A stretch of 64,000 nt of DNA, taken from assembly GCA_021774785.1 (NCBI GenBank), contig JAJFIQ010000006.1, positions 62,001-126,000 on the forward strand. Direction: 5' to 3'. This DNA is from Emcibacter sp. Its GTDB lineage: Bacteria > Pseudomonadota > Alphaproteobacteria > Sphingomonadales > Emcibacteraceae. This document shows, in pieces, positions 59,201-64,000 of the stretch (positions within the stretch are counted from its first letter, which is position 1; every line of letters begins with the position of its first letter). The notes beneath the pieces are model-generated. The model did not search any database and was not told the DNA's origin. It saw only the letters and a program-made list of their open reading frames with translations. The position numbers and the translations under genes are program-made.

Positions 59201-59294
59201 AACCGGACAATATACCTATCATGATTTTCGAAAACAGAGAATATTTTCTGTTTTCAATTTTCGAAATCATTTCCTGCTTATATTTCCAATTCAT
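44286..59294 (-). CDS. Giant 5002-residue modular extracellular protein
   Basis: A long signal region (to AQAQQ, about residue 45) is followed by a BIG2-like domain (about 125-208) and type-3 Asp-rich calcium-binding repeats (about 211-331). Eight carboxypeptidase-regulatory-like repeats end near 1080. A unique region and three more such repeats run to about 1680. Next come seven Ig-like domains (about 1680-2560), the seventh interrupted by a VWA domain, and an IPT/TIG domain (about 2561-2640). The rest alternates type-3 repeat blocks (about 2641-2881, 3123-3231, 3621-3836, 4244-4501, 4896-5002) with propeller-like repeat regions. The type-3 blocks show DxDGDGL/DxDxDGDGxxDG patterns. I find no autotransporter barrel, RTX nonapeptides, LPXTG or OmpA-like anchor, so the mode of surface retention is unknown. 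It is the last gene of a four-gene operon. An adhesive or matrix role is inference. Confidence 0.93.
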   Translation of the reverse strand: MNWKYKQEMISKIENRKYSLFSKIMIGILSGFIWASFAMTSQAQQLNENCTASLGNQTVQINPDGTFALSNVPSSTGFQRVRIICKVPSGDPQVFYSDAVSMSVDGGSAIVKINFDNLIPLPLSLEILSDTILMTTSGETTQLSVRGIAPNGSLLDLTNASTDTVYVTSNRNIATVSPDGLVTAIDSGMVIISAVNNAIVSTIMIEVLIPNDTDGDGMTDEFELANGLNLNDPSDADEDADGDGLTNIEEFNLGSNVQDADTDGDGINDLDELNGGTDFLDPDTDGDRLTDGDELLLGTNPLLEDSDGDGIPDQTELDLGLDPLTFDVTTVVVGKVLDSTNTVVEGAAATVLKRFTGTTDINGDFIIRNVPVDRGDIAVDVRVIVEDVVFDGRSGIFPPVSSTEETLGITDVGVINVKKVTGVITGIVKLQDGMTKQNVQVTIISPGEERMVVTDGLGQYSANQLQAGIVEVQVRDPDTNLRGVSRGTMPVDGSLLLNVTLEPLGKIIGTVIDQDGVTPVGSGVNVTVNGPGGPKSVLTDVRGKYSFNFRRLGKHTVDASDSDGNRGRNMETITATGRVVTANIIFLGRGVVEGQVLTSAGAEKEGAEIKLFGQSIFGGSQTTVSGANGFYRFEGVFIGPYSLRATVPGSGLAATNIGNINFDGDVKTSNLILNPAGDIVGTVFENDGSTTVEGAEVRVFRGGSLLANITTDSLGNFNAENLPLGNYQANVTRPSNGDRGLESFVIDVADSVVTQDVVLNGLGTVNVTVVDANSAIVPNAQVNVTSLSGFNSVKAGVTGDDGIATFVNILAGSFSVTAMDPIDRLGGQIGSNVAVDETVDVTVALEPAGDITGTVFLFDGITPAANIKVSLAPFNLTMTTSADGRFRFDMLPVGRSPYTLTAKESTGGVHGSIGGIMISSHDEEVVRNITLKGRGDIIGRILDVDGVTPVDTGVTITLNPSRSGFPNLFAKTGADGTFLVRNVIEGNFRLIAVKGNSALSKDDAFSGNDVVKDVGDLVLKNNFIAPPASSSSSAGSGLSRIAGLYDANGFNSSVYANGTQIQGQRSVFSGDGGGRVGAANLLIDEGAGEIAFEGESFFSEQAGREINLVQNESGNLTTTRKVFVPQDGYFTRYLEVLTNNGPDLIAVDLRLNTFVRTLNLTRNGFTVTEIPSVVSTSSGDALLTESDNWVILDDTTDIDPFLDNNLPAVAHIFNGTGGLDMPEDAEFFFDNIGNLTQLWQVVEIKPGETVIVMHFVSQQTSRDSAQATATRLVQLPPEALEGLSDDEKAQIINFDVPAASSLAPLPVIAGTITGEVDSIDGAAVRLQSNSLFHNRVYSAFSRGQISDNSYTISTSLRNNASSIAIPLEDFTAAANHPVTGISSGPLPGSFDVDVPDDNRDDDPLVAIGDINFNQLGVITGFVRRHDASVVSSGTVSLSGGSLGATLRENIESDGRFLFQGLRPATYSLHAVPGGISGLSGDATVNLVIDESDPDSNAVNIDIIIVSTGGIQGTVRNGLGGPVVNTRVFLDGDGFNRNTRTDTGGQYSFLDVPAGTHSIRVPEPRTGIPTISEVIVNPDIITAQDVNLTIVGTVMVEAMVDGTGTPVAGARVQMLRPLLNSNFVNLGLTDSLGRFTVNAVPGGTFTVIVRNPLNSGVFGQVTGSIDTEFQTLVIPVSVPIDIPPTVSITSPSSGSSVFEGHSVNVTTAVTDDFGVTKVEFLRDGIVVATDTSLPFSRNVTAPNDAIVSPTFTVTARAFDIAGNTTLSAPIVLNVGVDNVPPTVNIISPVNGQTFIEGRPVLITATAADDLLLSRVEFLVGGQAVSEDSTAPFNATFTIPVNFADAGPSPLTITARAFDAKGNTTEDEKILNVIPDLPPTISLLSSPPTGTDVIEGSVQTFVTSVADDVSVQTDVLLNGELIQTRGGSGVSSFFVTMPLVDTDTVVEVRLVAKDGIGQTTSTDPILLTVKNDSAPPVVNIIQPTAGTEVFEGSNIFIAATASDDLKVTRVDFAANGTVFRSDTVASYNGNFFIPLDYTDATNAPTPLELIATAFDPAGNRTTATMTITVNPDLPPVLVITTQPSASVFEGTSVSFAATATDDKSGVRVQLVRGNSVLATDFGAPFSFNTDIPLLDSLPGPTVDYKLVAIDNQGQRTESIPVIIDVIDDLPPTATLTAPATGVEIQEGTAVTIEATAVDDIGVASVEFLVDGAVVGSDDTAPYSFGITIENGDDGSTIILGARAIDSLGQAGALDTRSIIRRNDDIPPTVALTTPENNTAISVGISDVMIVIDTSGSTAALLGEGVDVDGDGNADGQQDTILEAEVAAARALMALLNSDDTKVGLVSFSNFGSLRRGLTTNFASIETGLVDILNTGPSGTTNFDDAMDRATDELISSRSRAGATPVMIFMSDGTPDATPTFETDRAVESGVIINSFAVGVDAENAALQALSDATGGVFTDVDDVAQLVEILPSVIQFGADALIVTADVTDNQGVKEVDFRILSDDGLIDETVTDTTDPFSALFNLVNLIQSKPVTITATARDFGNNETTSDPVNVTLLPAVNAPEILSINDTTVLVPNQQLTITGRFFDATNRFNNRVLFNDISVVPFSTTKTQVRVLVPFNATSGDITVEVLTTNATSNAIAYTYDGDVDGLTDVEEAALGTDPANADSDGDGLGDGAEVNTHGTNPTLTDTDGDLVPDGAEVNNGLNPLDATDGSTDTDGDGLSNTREFENGTDFLDSDSDDDGLLDGAEVDTHGTDPTNADSDGDTIPDGLEVSSGLNPLDPADGAGDSDGDGLTNAEEFAQGTDINNVDSDGDGLQDGAEVNTHLTDPTDADTDNDDLSDGDEVNTHGTNPLEPDTDGGGRNDGDEVAFGFDPLDPTDDIPVGTRLLGTTTHRAVLDPRSLFEIDPDIIVSGVVQTTLIGAAPSSTVAFGFSDLSFDRTTNRLWATHGGAVRNRQIVELDINTGLPLAVPINVTSPGRSVNGVEGMAHGIDGTMYLSIWSSARILIVDPATGVASKDQAISVSGVVGDLAFDKTTNQVVAVSRTGILFFIDPVTLATNSTLTLTGGPSRRAIPGLAIDDEGNIFVSIIVSAANDARLARVDRATGAITDLGSMGNRRMSGLAFVVGDEDEDGLSNDDELTFGTDPFNPDTDGDGMPDGYEVRNGLDPLADDTDGDVDGDGLTNGAEFALGTKANDPDSDGDSLDDGAEVDAGTNPLNVDSDGDGLNDGSEILGLNIAPLPFDEIIANSTTLNNQDSPVIAALDNGNFITVWESFNQAANSTDEIVGRLFDANMAPVTDEFPVNSTLASNQFDPAVKTLLDGRFVVVWSSSLQDGNGDSVVAQIFSDTGIKIGGEISVNTSTSGNQNDAEISALADGGFVITWAGVDANGSGVFAQRYGSDGLSVGGEIPVNTTTNSSQSDPTVTSVGDGFVISWATFGQDGSGWAVFAQMFDASGVKVGGEFILNKTTFDDQFDPYSTEVEGGFVVAWTSDRQDGSTDGMYARVFNQDGVAVTDEIQLNQTTFDQQDDVFITGGKDGGFTVVWESLQQDGSGEGVVFRNFSPRGVPHFSERLINLTTDQNQAEPGVAVLSDGSMVGVWQSSVQDGSSRAVVMRRGAAVVTNPLNQDTDGDGINDDIELNLGLNPTDPDDAAADADSDGLTNSEEIALGTDIRDPDTDDDGLNDGDEITNGTDPFDTDSDNDGLSDGDEVNTHGTNPNSNDTDGDGLPDLYEINNNLDPLVNDASVDLDTDGLTNLEEFNLGTSPTVADTDADGLNDGDEVNIHFTSPTVFDTDNDGLGDGDEINTHGTDPLDADTDNGGRSDGGEVNADGTDPLFALDDFKIYHFVNNPNVNTDQVMPAVDSQGNIHIVWLNNSGNNIMYTMLSPDGTTLINDTVLTTDGSFLLRQPAIAVGPDDKVHVVWYRRNNDVSYTQIDPYDTDVLRDGSAGNLELLRVVATKIISPIDEIRASHPRLVVDSRGYVHIVWREGSRSTSTPIKYAQLDALGIAVVAPKTVDVGSGNSSSIRGGWPTIAVDEDDNAHIAFSRATSSFASEVHYSMLDGIFGDILIAPTQVTPSNSQHSKWPEISVTPEGKVVIVYSERNGFTADFFTTETGALIIDPTLDAQNGVVADASVIVTGAFQISPEDGIRSRHPVGVVDEDGNIHSIYIPGRLNSGNSGVMHNLVDQAGAIIDAERLVTLDQKADIRGFRAMSRTYLTVDLPTVYVTYTRRTPTNRLEVVMRALNPDFDQDGLSNAEEFALGTIHTTPDTDGDGLLDGFEVDAGLNPLEQDSDGDGTNDDAEDGDGDGLTNLEEQAAGTDPTLADTDGDGHSDSVEITAGSDPLDSDTDGDGLADGAELDPFLDTDTDGLINILDPDSDNDGATDGFEVAFGLNPLDASDGASDSDGDGLTAAEEDVNGTDPTVSDTDGDGLSDGDEVNTHGTNPTLSDTDRDGLSDGDELDVFSTDPLTADSDGGGRNDGEEILVDGTDPNDPTDDIVAIGVSSTETSAFMPDVAIDDAGNIHMVWINSSESVVYKAVTNGLATLISETTLQTGLDAKRPRISMDGTGNFHVIWQGSFGSDIYHAYLAPDLVAGTVDLSAGNTIVAEENICPNEVDGICPAGLTREVHHPAVVGDASTGSDVAALIFSRGVGFEVQKVDSAGTIIFSTSFVNFSTNTDDESLPEIALGAAGNVHVAFRDDDQLFYSMLDGGDGTVLITPVIVFDSGGRQRHPGIGITPEGEVRVTYQDNRFGSDGNEEVFMIGFVPDVGTDSISITLPDRAVSSRNGVKSNHPYSRVESNGNVHVIYYDNQSCCGSTGVDLLMRSFSGAGAPVSDIISIPDMPTAINGGGVRRSAAHIGTGGAGAAAGTKVAIYTDSREGNSRIYLKRLPLDADGDGLSNTVEVTDGRVDPDIRDTDIDSLWDGFEVLSGLNPTDDGTGLAENGPDGDPDGDGLNNFDEQLAGTDPFVTDTDGDGDSDKAEVDAGSDPLEPASTILNTDGF
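48440..49570 (-). repeat. Seven tandem ~50-residue repeats (propeller-like)
   Basis: Within the giant protein (about residues 3242-3618) seven consecutive units share the pattern N-x-T-T-x-x-x-Q-x-x-P, then DG-x-FVV-x-W-x-S, QDGSG, a short strand ending in F, and G-x-x-VGGE. Seven units of about 50 residues fit a seven-bladed beta-propeller, although the fold is inferred from the repeat number and strand pattern. Confidence 0.75.
51375..51615 (-). other. IPT/TIG-like domain in the giant protein
   Basis: The segment begins [20 protein letters not shown] and runs through [20 protein letters not shown] to the closing [14 protein letters not shown]. This is the strand order and the G-x-F/N-x-V-x-F pattern of IPT/TIG immunoglobulin-like domains. 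It separates the VWA/Ig part from the first type-3 repeat stalk after it. Confidence 0.65.
51890..52455 (-). other. VWA domain nested in the seventh Ig-like domain
   Basis: The encoded segment (about residues 2280-2469) begins [12 protein letters not shown], a perfect MIDAS motif (DxSxS form), and continues with [35 protein letters not shown] and [12 protein letters not shown]. These are all standard VWA strands and metal-contact residues. Ig-like sequence lies on both sides: [12 protein letters not shown] before and [16 protein letters not shown] after. A VWA domain with an intact MIDAS should bind a divalent cation and a protein ligand. Confidence 0.88.
52490..54260 (-). repeat. Array of Ig-like domains (copies 1-6 and start of 7)
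   Basis: Seven units begin with a PP-[TV]-x-x-[IL] strand (for example [39 protein letters not shown]). Most continue with an EG-x-x-V strand, a D-x-x-V/G-V-x-x-VEF-x-x-dG core and a closing ARA-D-x-G-N/Q strand. Each is about 95 residues. Such arrays form stiff extracellular stalks. The seventh starts at the left end of this interval and is split by the VWA domain. Confidence 0.85.
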
Positions 59295-59326
59295 GACATT
59301 TCAACCATTAGTGCTGTGAGTATTAG

Positions 59327-60025
59327 CTATTTTATTGTGCGCTTAATAACCACTTCTCCTTTTTCTTTAAAATCCGGATGATTAAAGTTTTGATATACCG
59401 GATCATCTGTTCTTAATTTTGATGTAATAAGCCAGGTACCTTCGCGAACGTCTAAAACCAATGGAATTTCAATCCCTTCGCTTGGAATATTCTTATTATT
59501 AGTTGAATGTAGGCGTACAGTGATAATCAGATACCGCCCTGTTTCAATCCAGCGTTCCATGGTCGCGACGGAACCTTCCATAATAGCCGTCCATTGCTCT
59601 TTTCGTTTTTCCACAAAATTGTTTTTTTCATCTGCCGCTTGTACTGCCTCTCTAGCAATTTTATCCATGCTAGAAAGCCACCAGTCATAATCCCCTGCCC
59701 GCATAGCGGAAATATGATTTCTAATGGTTTGTTCAGGATATAAAACCTTGTCTAGAATAATAGGGGTTGTGAGCTGCTCTATGACCACTGGTGGGCTAAA
59801 TTCACGAATGACAAGGTTATAATGCTTGACGACAGTAAATTCCCTTTTCAAGGGTGCCGAACGATCAAAATCAGGCCAGTTAAAGTTTTTATCCTCAGCC
59901 AGGGTATCTGCCCATGCCATAGCAACATTCTGAAATGTAAAAAACAACAAGAAAACCGCACAAGCTGTAACGGTAGTTTTCAACTGTATATTTCGGTAAA
60001 TATTAATGTTCATGCCCTTCATCAT
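59327..60025 (-). CDS. Small exported protein in the giant-protein operon, copy 2
   Basis: The 232-residue product has a signal peptide (VTACAVFLLFFTFQNVAMAWA). Its mature part holds an ISAMRAGDYDWWLSSMDKIA segment followed by a beta-rich half (YLIITVRLHSTN, EIPLVLDVREGTWLITSK). This helix-then-sheet plan resembles NTF2-like folds. It shares the xAMxxGDYDxxxSxxDK core and overall order with the preceding gene, so the two are probably distant paralogues. Its start overlaps that gene's stop by four bases (ATGA) and it ends 32 bases before the giant gene. I do not recognise a named family. A chaperone or assembly role for the giant proteins is a guess based on position. Confidence 0.78.
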   Translation of the reverse strand: MMKGMNINIYRNIQLKTTVTACAVFLLFFTFQNVAMAWADTLAEDKNFNWPDFDRSAPLKREFTVVKHYNLVIREFSPPVVIEQLTTPIILDKVLYPEQTIRNHISAMRAGDYDWWLSSMDKIAREAVQAADEKNNFVEKRKEQWTAIMEGSVATMERWIETGRYLIITVRLHSTNNKNIPSEGIEIPLVLDVREGTWLITSKLRTDDPVYQNFNHPDFKEKGEVVIKRTIK

Positions 60026-60744
60026 CGTATGGTCACTTCCACATTACTTTTCCCCGAAACCCATGGGGGTTCGACTAATAATCCGCTTGCCCGTAGTGCC
60101 TGCGTCGCCGTCCACGCCTCAGATTCTTTCTGGAAAACCACATGCATTTCCACGTCATTTCTTTCCAAATTTCCGGTTTTCTTTTGCATGTCATAAACAA
60201 GGACCACATATTCCGCGAAATCTATCCGGCGCAACATCACCATATCGACCTGACGCAGGGTACCTACCCAATTTCCGACCATCCTTTCCGGTGTAATTCC
60301 ATTCATAGTGAAATACTGTTCCGTGAAAGCTTGACTTTTTTTATCCCAAAAAGACGAATAAAGGTCATAATCGCCATTAATCATTGCCGTAGTTCTGGAA
60401 AACATGGTCTTTTCCGGCGTACTGCTATCGCTTATTCCATCCGGCAGGCGGGAGAGGATAACAGCCGGTTTATATTGCGATTCAGAATATAAAAATTTTT
60501 CCACTGTAGTAATGACTTTGGAAACAGGATCAGACATAGGATAGACAGGAACCGTTATAATTGCGGAATCCAAATTCTTGGGCACATAATCCGTTTCTTG
60601 ATGAGCAGTGGCTTCTTCTTTCCCTTTAGGGGTCTGTTGTTCTGCATTTTCCTGAGAAATTTCATCATAGGCAATGACATGTTGGGGTAATATTCCCAAT
60701 ATCAGTCCCATCATGACCCTGTTTATATATTTATTGCTCATCAA
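60022..60744 (-). CDS. Small exported protein in the giant-protein operon, copy 1
   Basis: This 240-residue protein has a signal peptide (MMGLILGILPQHVIAYDEIS, cleavage near VIA). An acidic linker follows, then VTTVEKFLYSESQYKPAVIL and TAMINGDYDLYSSFWDKKSQAF. The C-terminal half is beta-rich (YVVLVYDMQKKT, DVEMHVVFQKESEAWTATQ) and ends with EPPWVSGKSNVEVTIR. The GDYD core and predicted fold recall the next gene. It starts 10 bases after the stop of the large Ig-like gene and overlaps the next gene by four bases, so translation is likely coupled. No enzymatic motif is visible. Confidence 0.78.
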   Translation of the reverse strand: MMSNKYINRVMMGLILGILPQHVIAYDEISQENAEQQTPKGKEEATAHQETDYVPKNLDSAIITVPVYPMSDPVSKVITTVEKFLYSESQYKPAVILSRLPDGISDSSTPEKTMFSRTTAMINGDYDLYSSFWDKKSQAFTEQYFTMNGITPERMVGNWVGTLRQVDMVMLRRIDFAEYVVLVYDMQKKTGNLERNDVEMHVVFQKESEAWTATQALRASGLLVEPPWVSGKSNVEVTIR

Positions 60745-60754
60745 AATTAGTTCC

Positions 60755-63700
60755 TCAATTCACATTTGGGTTTTTGTCAAAGGGTAAGAATGTCTCAAAG
60801 ATGGTTTGTGGTGGCAGTGGGTTCCATTCCGTACCCCATCCCATTTCACCAAAAGTGCCTTCAAAAAGAATTACTTTTAATTCAACTTTAAATCCCTGAT
60901 GTTTCACGGCTAAACTTATCTTGGCACAATCAACCGTACCGATACCAACAATGCCCGTCACGCCCGCACCAGAAATCAGAATTAATGCACAATCAACATC
61001 CTCCTTTTCGTTAATAGCGTCAATTTTTGCACGCTCACAAGATAATGGCTCTGTAATGGGATTTTTGATATCCGCTTTAGCTTCAAGTATTACAGACATC
61101 GGAATTTTTACTTCACCCGATGCACAAAATTGGTCCTGACAATTATTCTTCGTAAGACTTAGAGCAACTTTAATGCCAGCACTAAATGTTAAAAAGACAC
61201 CAACTCTTGCTTCCAGTCTTCCAAATTTAAAATCATATGCCCAAGGTGGTGTCCCCAGAAGAATTGGCCCTATTCTCCATGTTCTTAATGTTATTTCGCC
61301 TTGAATTTTCCACTCAGAAGTCGTTGCACCATCTTTTTTCTCACAACATTCGTTGCTGGCTTCATATTCAAACTCAACTTCCGGCGTAGGGGGCAATATG
61401 CTTAAATTAAAAAGTTTCTTTGCTTTCGCTATGCCCTCAAGGAAGGTATTCACGAAACCTAGTTCAAGCTTAACTTTATTAGGGAAAGGCTGTTCAACTT
61501 CTTTCGCGGTACCCTTACATTCACCAAAATCATCACATTTGTCATTCACAAAACATTTAAGACCATCATCACAAGTTGTGCCTTCCGGCTTGTCATCACC
61601 AAGACACCTGCCATCAAAACAAAATCCATTGTCTGTGCAACTGTTAAGACCGGGTGACCCGCCACAAGCTATTTCTGAATTCGGGTCAGTGCCGCCAAGT
61701 TTCTTAACTACACAGTCACAAAATGGATTACCCCGTCTTGTTTCCGTCGTACATTCATTCTTGTCGTCACAAAATACTTTACAGATTGGTGGTGGTGGTG
61801 GTGGTGCCAAACCATGCCAGCCTGATTTTACAATTCCGAAGCCGGGGTCTGACACCACAAACGCACCGTCTGCTGTAACTGTACCCGGCCCAACGGAAAC
61901 AAATTCTTCCAGGTCATGATCAAAACTGAATATTTCAGCCACCTGTCCTAGTGACAGGCCTTCAACATTGGGTAATTTCATTTTTACCGGAGGGTCAAAA
62001 TGAATATTCGCCGGTTGCAGTGTAGAAAAAAGTGTCGGCGAGGTTCCGTCAGGTGGTGGCATGGGCACACGGTCTGCCGGAATCTGGGTTAACATTAGTG
62101 GCCCGATATATTTATCACCATTTGGCAGGGTCGCCGAATTGGCAAATACCGTATATTCAACGCCGGGGAGGCCCTTCATGGTTAGCACCACATCCTCATC
62201 ACCCCCGACAATCTTGACACTTTCCTGATCAAGGGCCGGAATTTGAATAGGCATACCAATGGTATTATTCTGACCTGAAATGGTTGTGGCTTGGAAGGCA
62301 AGGAATGTAAAAAGAATATCTTCAGCTTCCTGTCGTGGGCTTGTACTGCCATCTACCAATAGGTGAACCACGCCCACCGGCACACCGGAAATAATGAACC
62401 GACCATCTTCATCGGTCGTGGTAACAAGGCCGACCTCTCCTATAATCTGAACAGTAGTGCCAGGAATTGGTACTTCGCCCATATCCAGAACCACACCACT
62501 AAAGCTGGTATTTTCCGCCGCAGCCAAATCTGCAGAAACAGAAGACGTCCTGAAATTCACCACTGGCTCAATCAGTCCTCCAATGTTGGCCACAACGAGG
62601 TTATTATTCACCCCGCTCTGCTCTCCTGGCGTGAAGACAACAGAAGCCTTACCGTCAAGGTCTGTAGGCAAGCTGACGGCCACATCCCCGCTAAAGTTTC
62701 CTGACCCCTCTATTACGGAAAATTCAACATCAGCCTCTGGTACCGGATTACCGAATACATCGGTGACTAAAACCTGGAAGGGAACCGGGAGCGGCTGGCC
62801 CCCTATGCCACGCTGGTTATTGCCCTTTGTCCCGATAATATTTACCGGATCATTTGGCAAAGAAGATTCACAGAAGATAACATCACCAACGAAGCCCTGT
62901 GATGAAACCGCCACCTGATTATTGCCTGCTCCAGTGCGTGTTCCCAGCGTGAATAAAGCACTGGCCTGACCAAACTCATCGGTTATGACCTGAACAAGCT
63001 GCTCCCCTTCCTGCGGCAGTGCACTCAGAACGCCATCACTTTTAACCACACTAAATGTTACCGTTCGGTCCGCCAGAACCCGCCCATCAGCATCCTGTAA
63101 TTCTACAACCAATGGTTCGGGCAATTCGTTATTGCTCAAACCCGTTTGGTTATTGCCGGAAACCAAAACTATACGTTGTTGACCCGTAGCATCCAAAACT
63201 TCAACCTGAATTTCATGGGAACTCTCATTACCAGCTATATCACGGGCAACAGCACGAATAGTATTCATACCCCGCACCAGAAGAAGGTCACGTACTTCAA
63301 AACTACCGTTTAGAACAGTTGCACTACGTCCATTTACAACAACAGTCATTTTTTCTTCATTAACCGGCCCGCCGACAAGATCATTTACAATACCAACCAC
63401 TGTTGCCTGAGTACTTGTCAGTTTTGAGCCTTGAGCCGGGGCATTAATCCTGACTATTGGTGGTGTGGTATCTAACGTTAACAGAATTGTATTGGTGCCT
63501 TGCCTGTTCTCGACCTCAGAAGTGGCTACTGCGGCAATCAGGTTTTGCCCTTCCCGCAACGGTACATCAGCCGCGACAAATGTCGTACCATTTATCAGCG
63601 CCAAAACACCATTGACCACGACTTTTTCTGCTGCCGCATCAACTGTGCCTTCTATATTTACAGTCGGCACCCTAACCAGTGCCAAAGTTCCCGGTGACGT

Positions 63701-64000
63701 GATGGCTATGGCAAGCGGGTCACCCGCGATGCTGCTGGCACCGCCAATCAAATTAACAGAAATACTATCACGCCCTTCATTTCCTGCCACATCGGTCGCC
63801 TTGGCATTAAGGAAATTTTCGCCGGGTGAAAGATTTACATTTTCGGCACTAAAGTTACCGGCTGTTACTACTGCCGTTACCCCGTTTATTACAACAACCG
63901 CATTATCATCATCAACTGTACCGCTGACTGTAATGCTTCCCAAATCGGTTTCACTTCCGGTTGTGGGGCTTAAGATGTTAATAATAGGCGCAATAGTATC
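60755..64000 (-). CDS. Large Ig-like/Cys-rich extracellular protein (5' end outside window)
   Basis: The frame is open from the right edge to the stop at 60755, so at least 1081 codons are present and the start lies beyond the window. The TTG at 63943 is not a credible start, because the residues before it (DTIAPIINILSPTTGSE) continue the repeat pattern. In order there are bacterial Ig-like repeats (GTVDDDNAVVVINGVTAVV; TPPIVRINAPAQGSKL), two Big1/invasin-like domains (VSGNNQTGLSNNELPEPL; IGTKGNNQRGIGGQPLPVP), and a carboxypeptidase-regulatory-like domain (GVVLDMGEVPIPGTTVQI). A six-proline run then leads into a Cys-rich segment with about 18 cysteines and a unique beta-rich C-terminal domain. 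The protein is presumably secreted. It heads the visible part of the operon that ends with the 5002-residue protein. Confidence 0.9.
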   Translation of the reverse strand, partial: DTIAPIINILSPTTGSETDLGSITVSGTVDDDNAVVVINGVTAVVTAGNFSAENVNLSPGENFLNAKATDVAGNEGRDSISVNLIGGASSIAGDPLAIAITSPGTLALVRVPTVNIEGTVDAAAEKVVVNGVLALINGTTFVAADVPLREGQNLIAAVATSEVENRQGTNTILLTLDTTPPIVRINAPAQGSKLTSTQATVVGIVNDLVGGPVNEEKMTVVVNGRSATVLNGSFEVRDLLLVRGMNTIRAVARDIAGNESSHEIQVEVLDATGQQRIVLVSGNNQTGLSNNELPEPLVVELQDADGRVLADRTVTFSVVKSDGVLSALPQEGEQLVQVITDEFGQASALFTLGTRTGAGNNQVAVSSQGFVGDVIFCESSLPNDPVNIIGTKGNNQRGIGGQPLPVPFQVLVTDVFGNPVPEADVEFSVIEGSGNFSGDVAVSLPTDLDGKASVVFTPGEQSGVNNNLVVANIGGLIEPVVNFRTSSVSADLAAAENTSFSGVVLDMGEVPIPGTTVQIIGEVGLVTTTDEDGRFIISGVPVGVVHLLVDGSTSPRQEAEDILFTFLAFQATTISGQNNTIGMPIQIPALDQESVKIVGGDEDVVLTMKGLPGVEYTVFANSATLPNGDKYIGPLMLTQIPADRVPMPPPDGTSPTLFSTLQPANIHFDPPVKMKLPNVEGLSLGQVAEIFSFDHDLEEFVSVGPGTVTADGAFVVSDPGFGIVKSGWHGLAPPPPPPICKVFCDDKNECTTETRRGNPFCDCVVKKLGGTDPNSEIACGGSPGLNSCTDNGFCFDGRCLGDDKPEGTTCDDGLKCFVNDKCDDFGECKGTAKEVEQPFPNKVKLELGFVNTFLEGIAKAKKLFNLSILPPTPEVEFEYEASNECCEKKDGATTSEWKIQGEITLRTWRIGPILLGTPPWAYDFKFGRLEARVGVFLTFSAGIKVALSLTKNNCQDQFCASGEVKIPMSVILEAKADIKNPITEPLSCERAKIDAINEKEDVDCALILISGAGVTGIVGIGTVDCAKISLAVKHQGFKVELKVILFEGTFGEMGWGTEWNPLPPQTIFETFLPFDKNPNVN
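61488..61790 (-). other. Cysteine-rich disulfide domain in the Ig-like protein
   Basis: About 100 residues following the six-proline run hold a dense set of cysteines, for example CKVFCDDKNECTT, FCDCVV, SCTDNGFCFDGRCLG, TTCDDGLKCFVNDKCDDFGEC. The C-x-DG-x-x-C-x-x-x-D-x-C spacing recalls short disulfide modules found in secreted myxobacterial-type proteins. It must fold in an oxidising compartment. Confidence 0.7.

Noticed and set aside
61788-61805. (GGT)6 tract as a phase-variation switch
   Set aside because: It is a triplet repeat inside a coding frame. Changes in copy number only alter the number of prolines and cannot shift the frame.
63941-63943. TTG as the start of the large Ig-like gene
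   Set aside because: The frame stays open to the window edge and the upstream residues continue the Ig-like repeat pattern, so the gene is truncated by the window and does not start here.

Overview
The window is a stretch of a Gram-negative chromosome with moderate-to-low GC. It looks most like a marine alphaproteobacterium, and the order-level guess (Kordiimonadales/Emcibacterales-like) is inference from gene content only. The pointers are a contiguous gatC-gatA-gatB operon, a FecI/FecR/TonB-receptor locus, Fis/sigma-54 signalling, a saccharopine-type lysine gene pair and an outer-membrane/periplasmic protein set. I see no insertion sequence, integrase, phage gene, rRNA or CRISPR array. One tRNA gene, tRNA-Ser(GCU), is present.

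Region 1 (1-14.5 kb) is mostly housekeeping and accessory metabolism. It holds a soluble three-PAS histidine kinase, two tandem saccharopine-dehydrogenase-family genes, tRNA-Ser, a GNAT acetyltransferase, a Sel1-repeat protein, a small acidic lipoprotein, gatCAB for amidotransferase-dependent Gln/Asn-tRNA synthesis, an exported S9 peptidase, a DUF900-type lipoprotein hydrolase and a LysR regulator. The LysR gene is divergent from a KamA-family radical SAM gene (14.6-16.0 kb).

Region 2 (16.0-30.9 kb) is a self-contained regulated export module. An NtrC-type response regulator and its histidine kinase are transcribed leftward. A membrane-fusion protein, one ABC ATPase and four large FtsX/MacB-like permeases are transcribed rightward. 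A textbook sigma-54 promoter and an upstream palindrome lie between the two units, so the sigma-54 activator very probably drives the transporter operon. The permeases are arranged as paralogues A-B-B'-A'.

Region 3 (31.0-35.4 kb) is a compact leftward operon: a TPP-dependent acetolactate-synthase-like enzyme, a LuxR-family regulator and a PhyH-type Fe(II)/2-oxoglutarate dioxygenase. Upstream of it is a strong hairpin terminator that may end a small RNA. A small secreted protein follows on the other strand.

Region 4 (35.4-43.9 kb) is a cell-surface-signalling locus read leftward: ECF sigma factor, FecR anti-sigma factor, a TonB receptor with an STN signalling domain, and a second TonB receptor without one. 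The second receptor has a long terminator-like hairpin in its leader.

Region 5 (44.3-64.0 kb) is one leftward operon of extracellular proteins. A large Ig-like/Cys-rich protein runs off the right edge of the window. It is followed by two small, apparently related exported proteins and then a 5002-residue modular protein built from carboxypeptidase-regulatory-like, Ig-like, VWA, IPT/TIG, propeller-like and calcium-binding type-3 repeats. This locus, and the sigma-54/ABBA transporter, are the best candidates in the window for undescribed systems.
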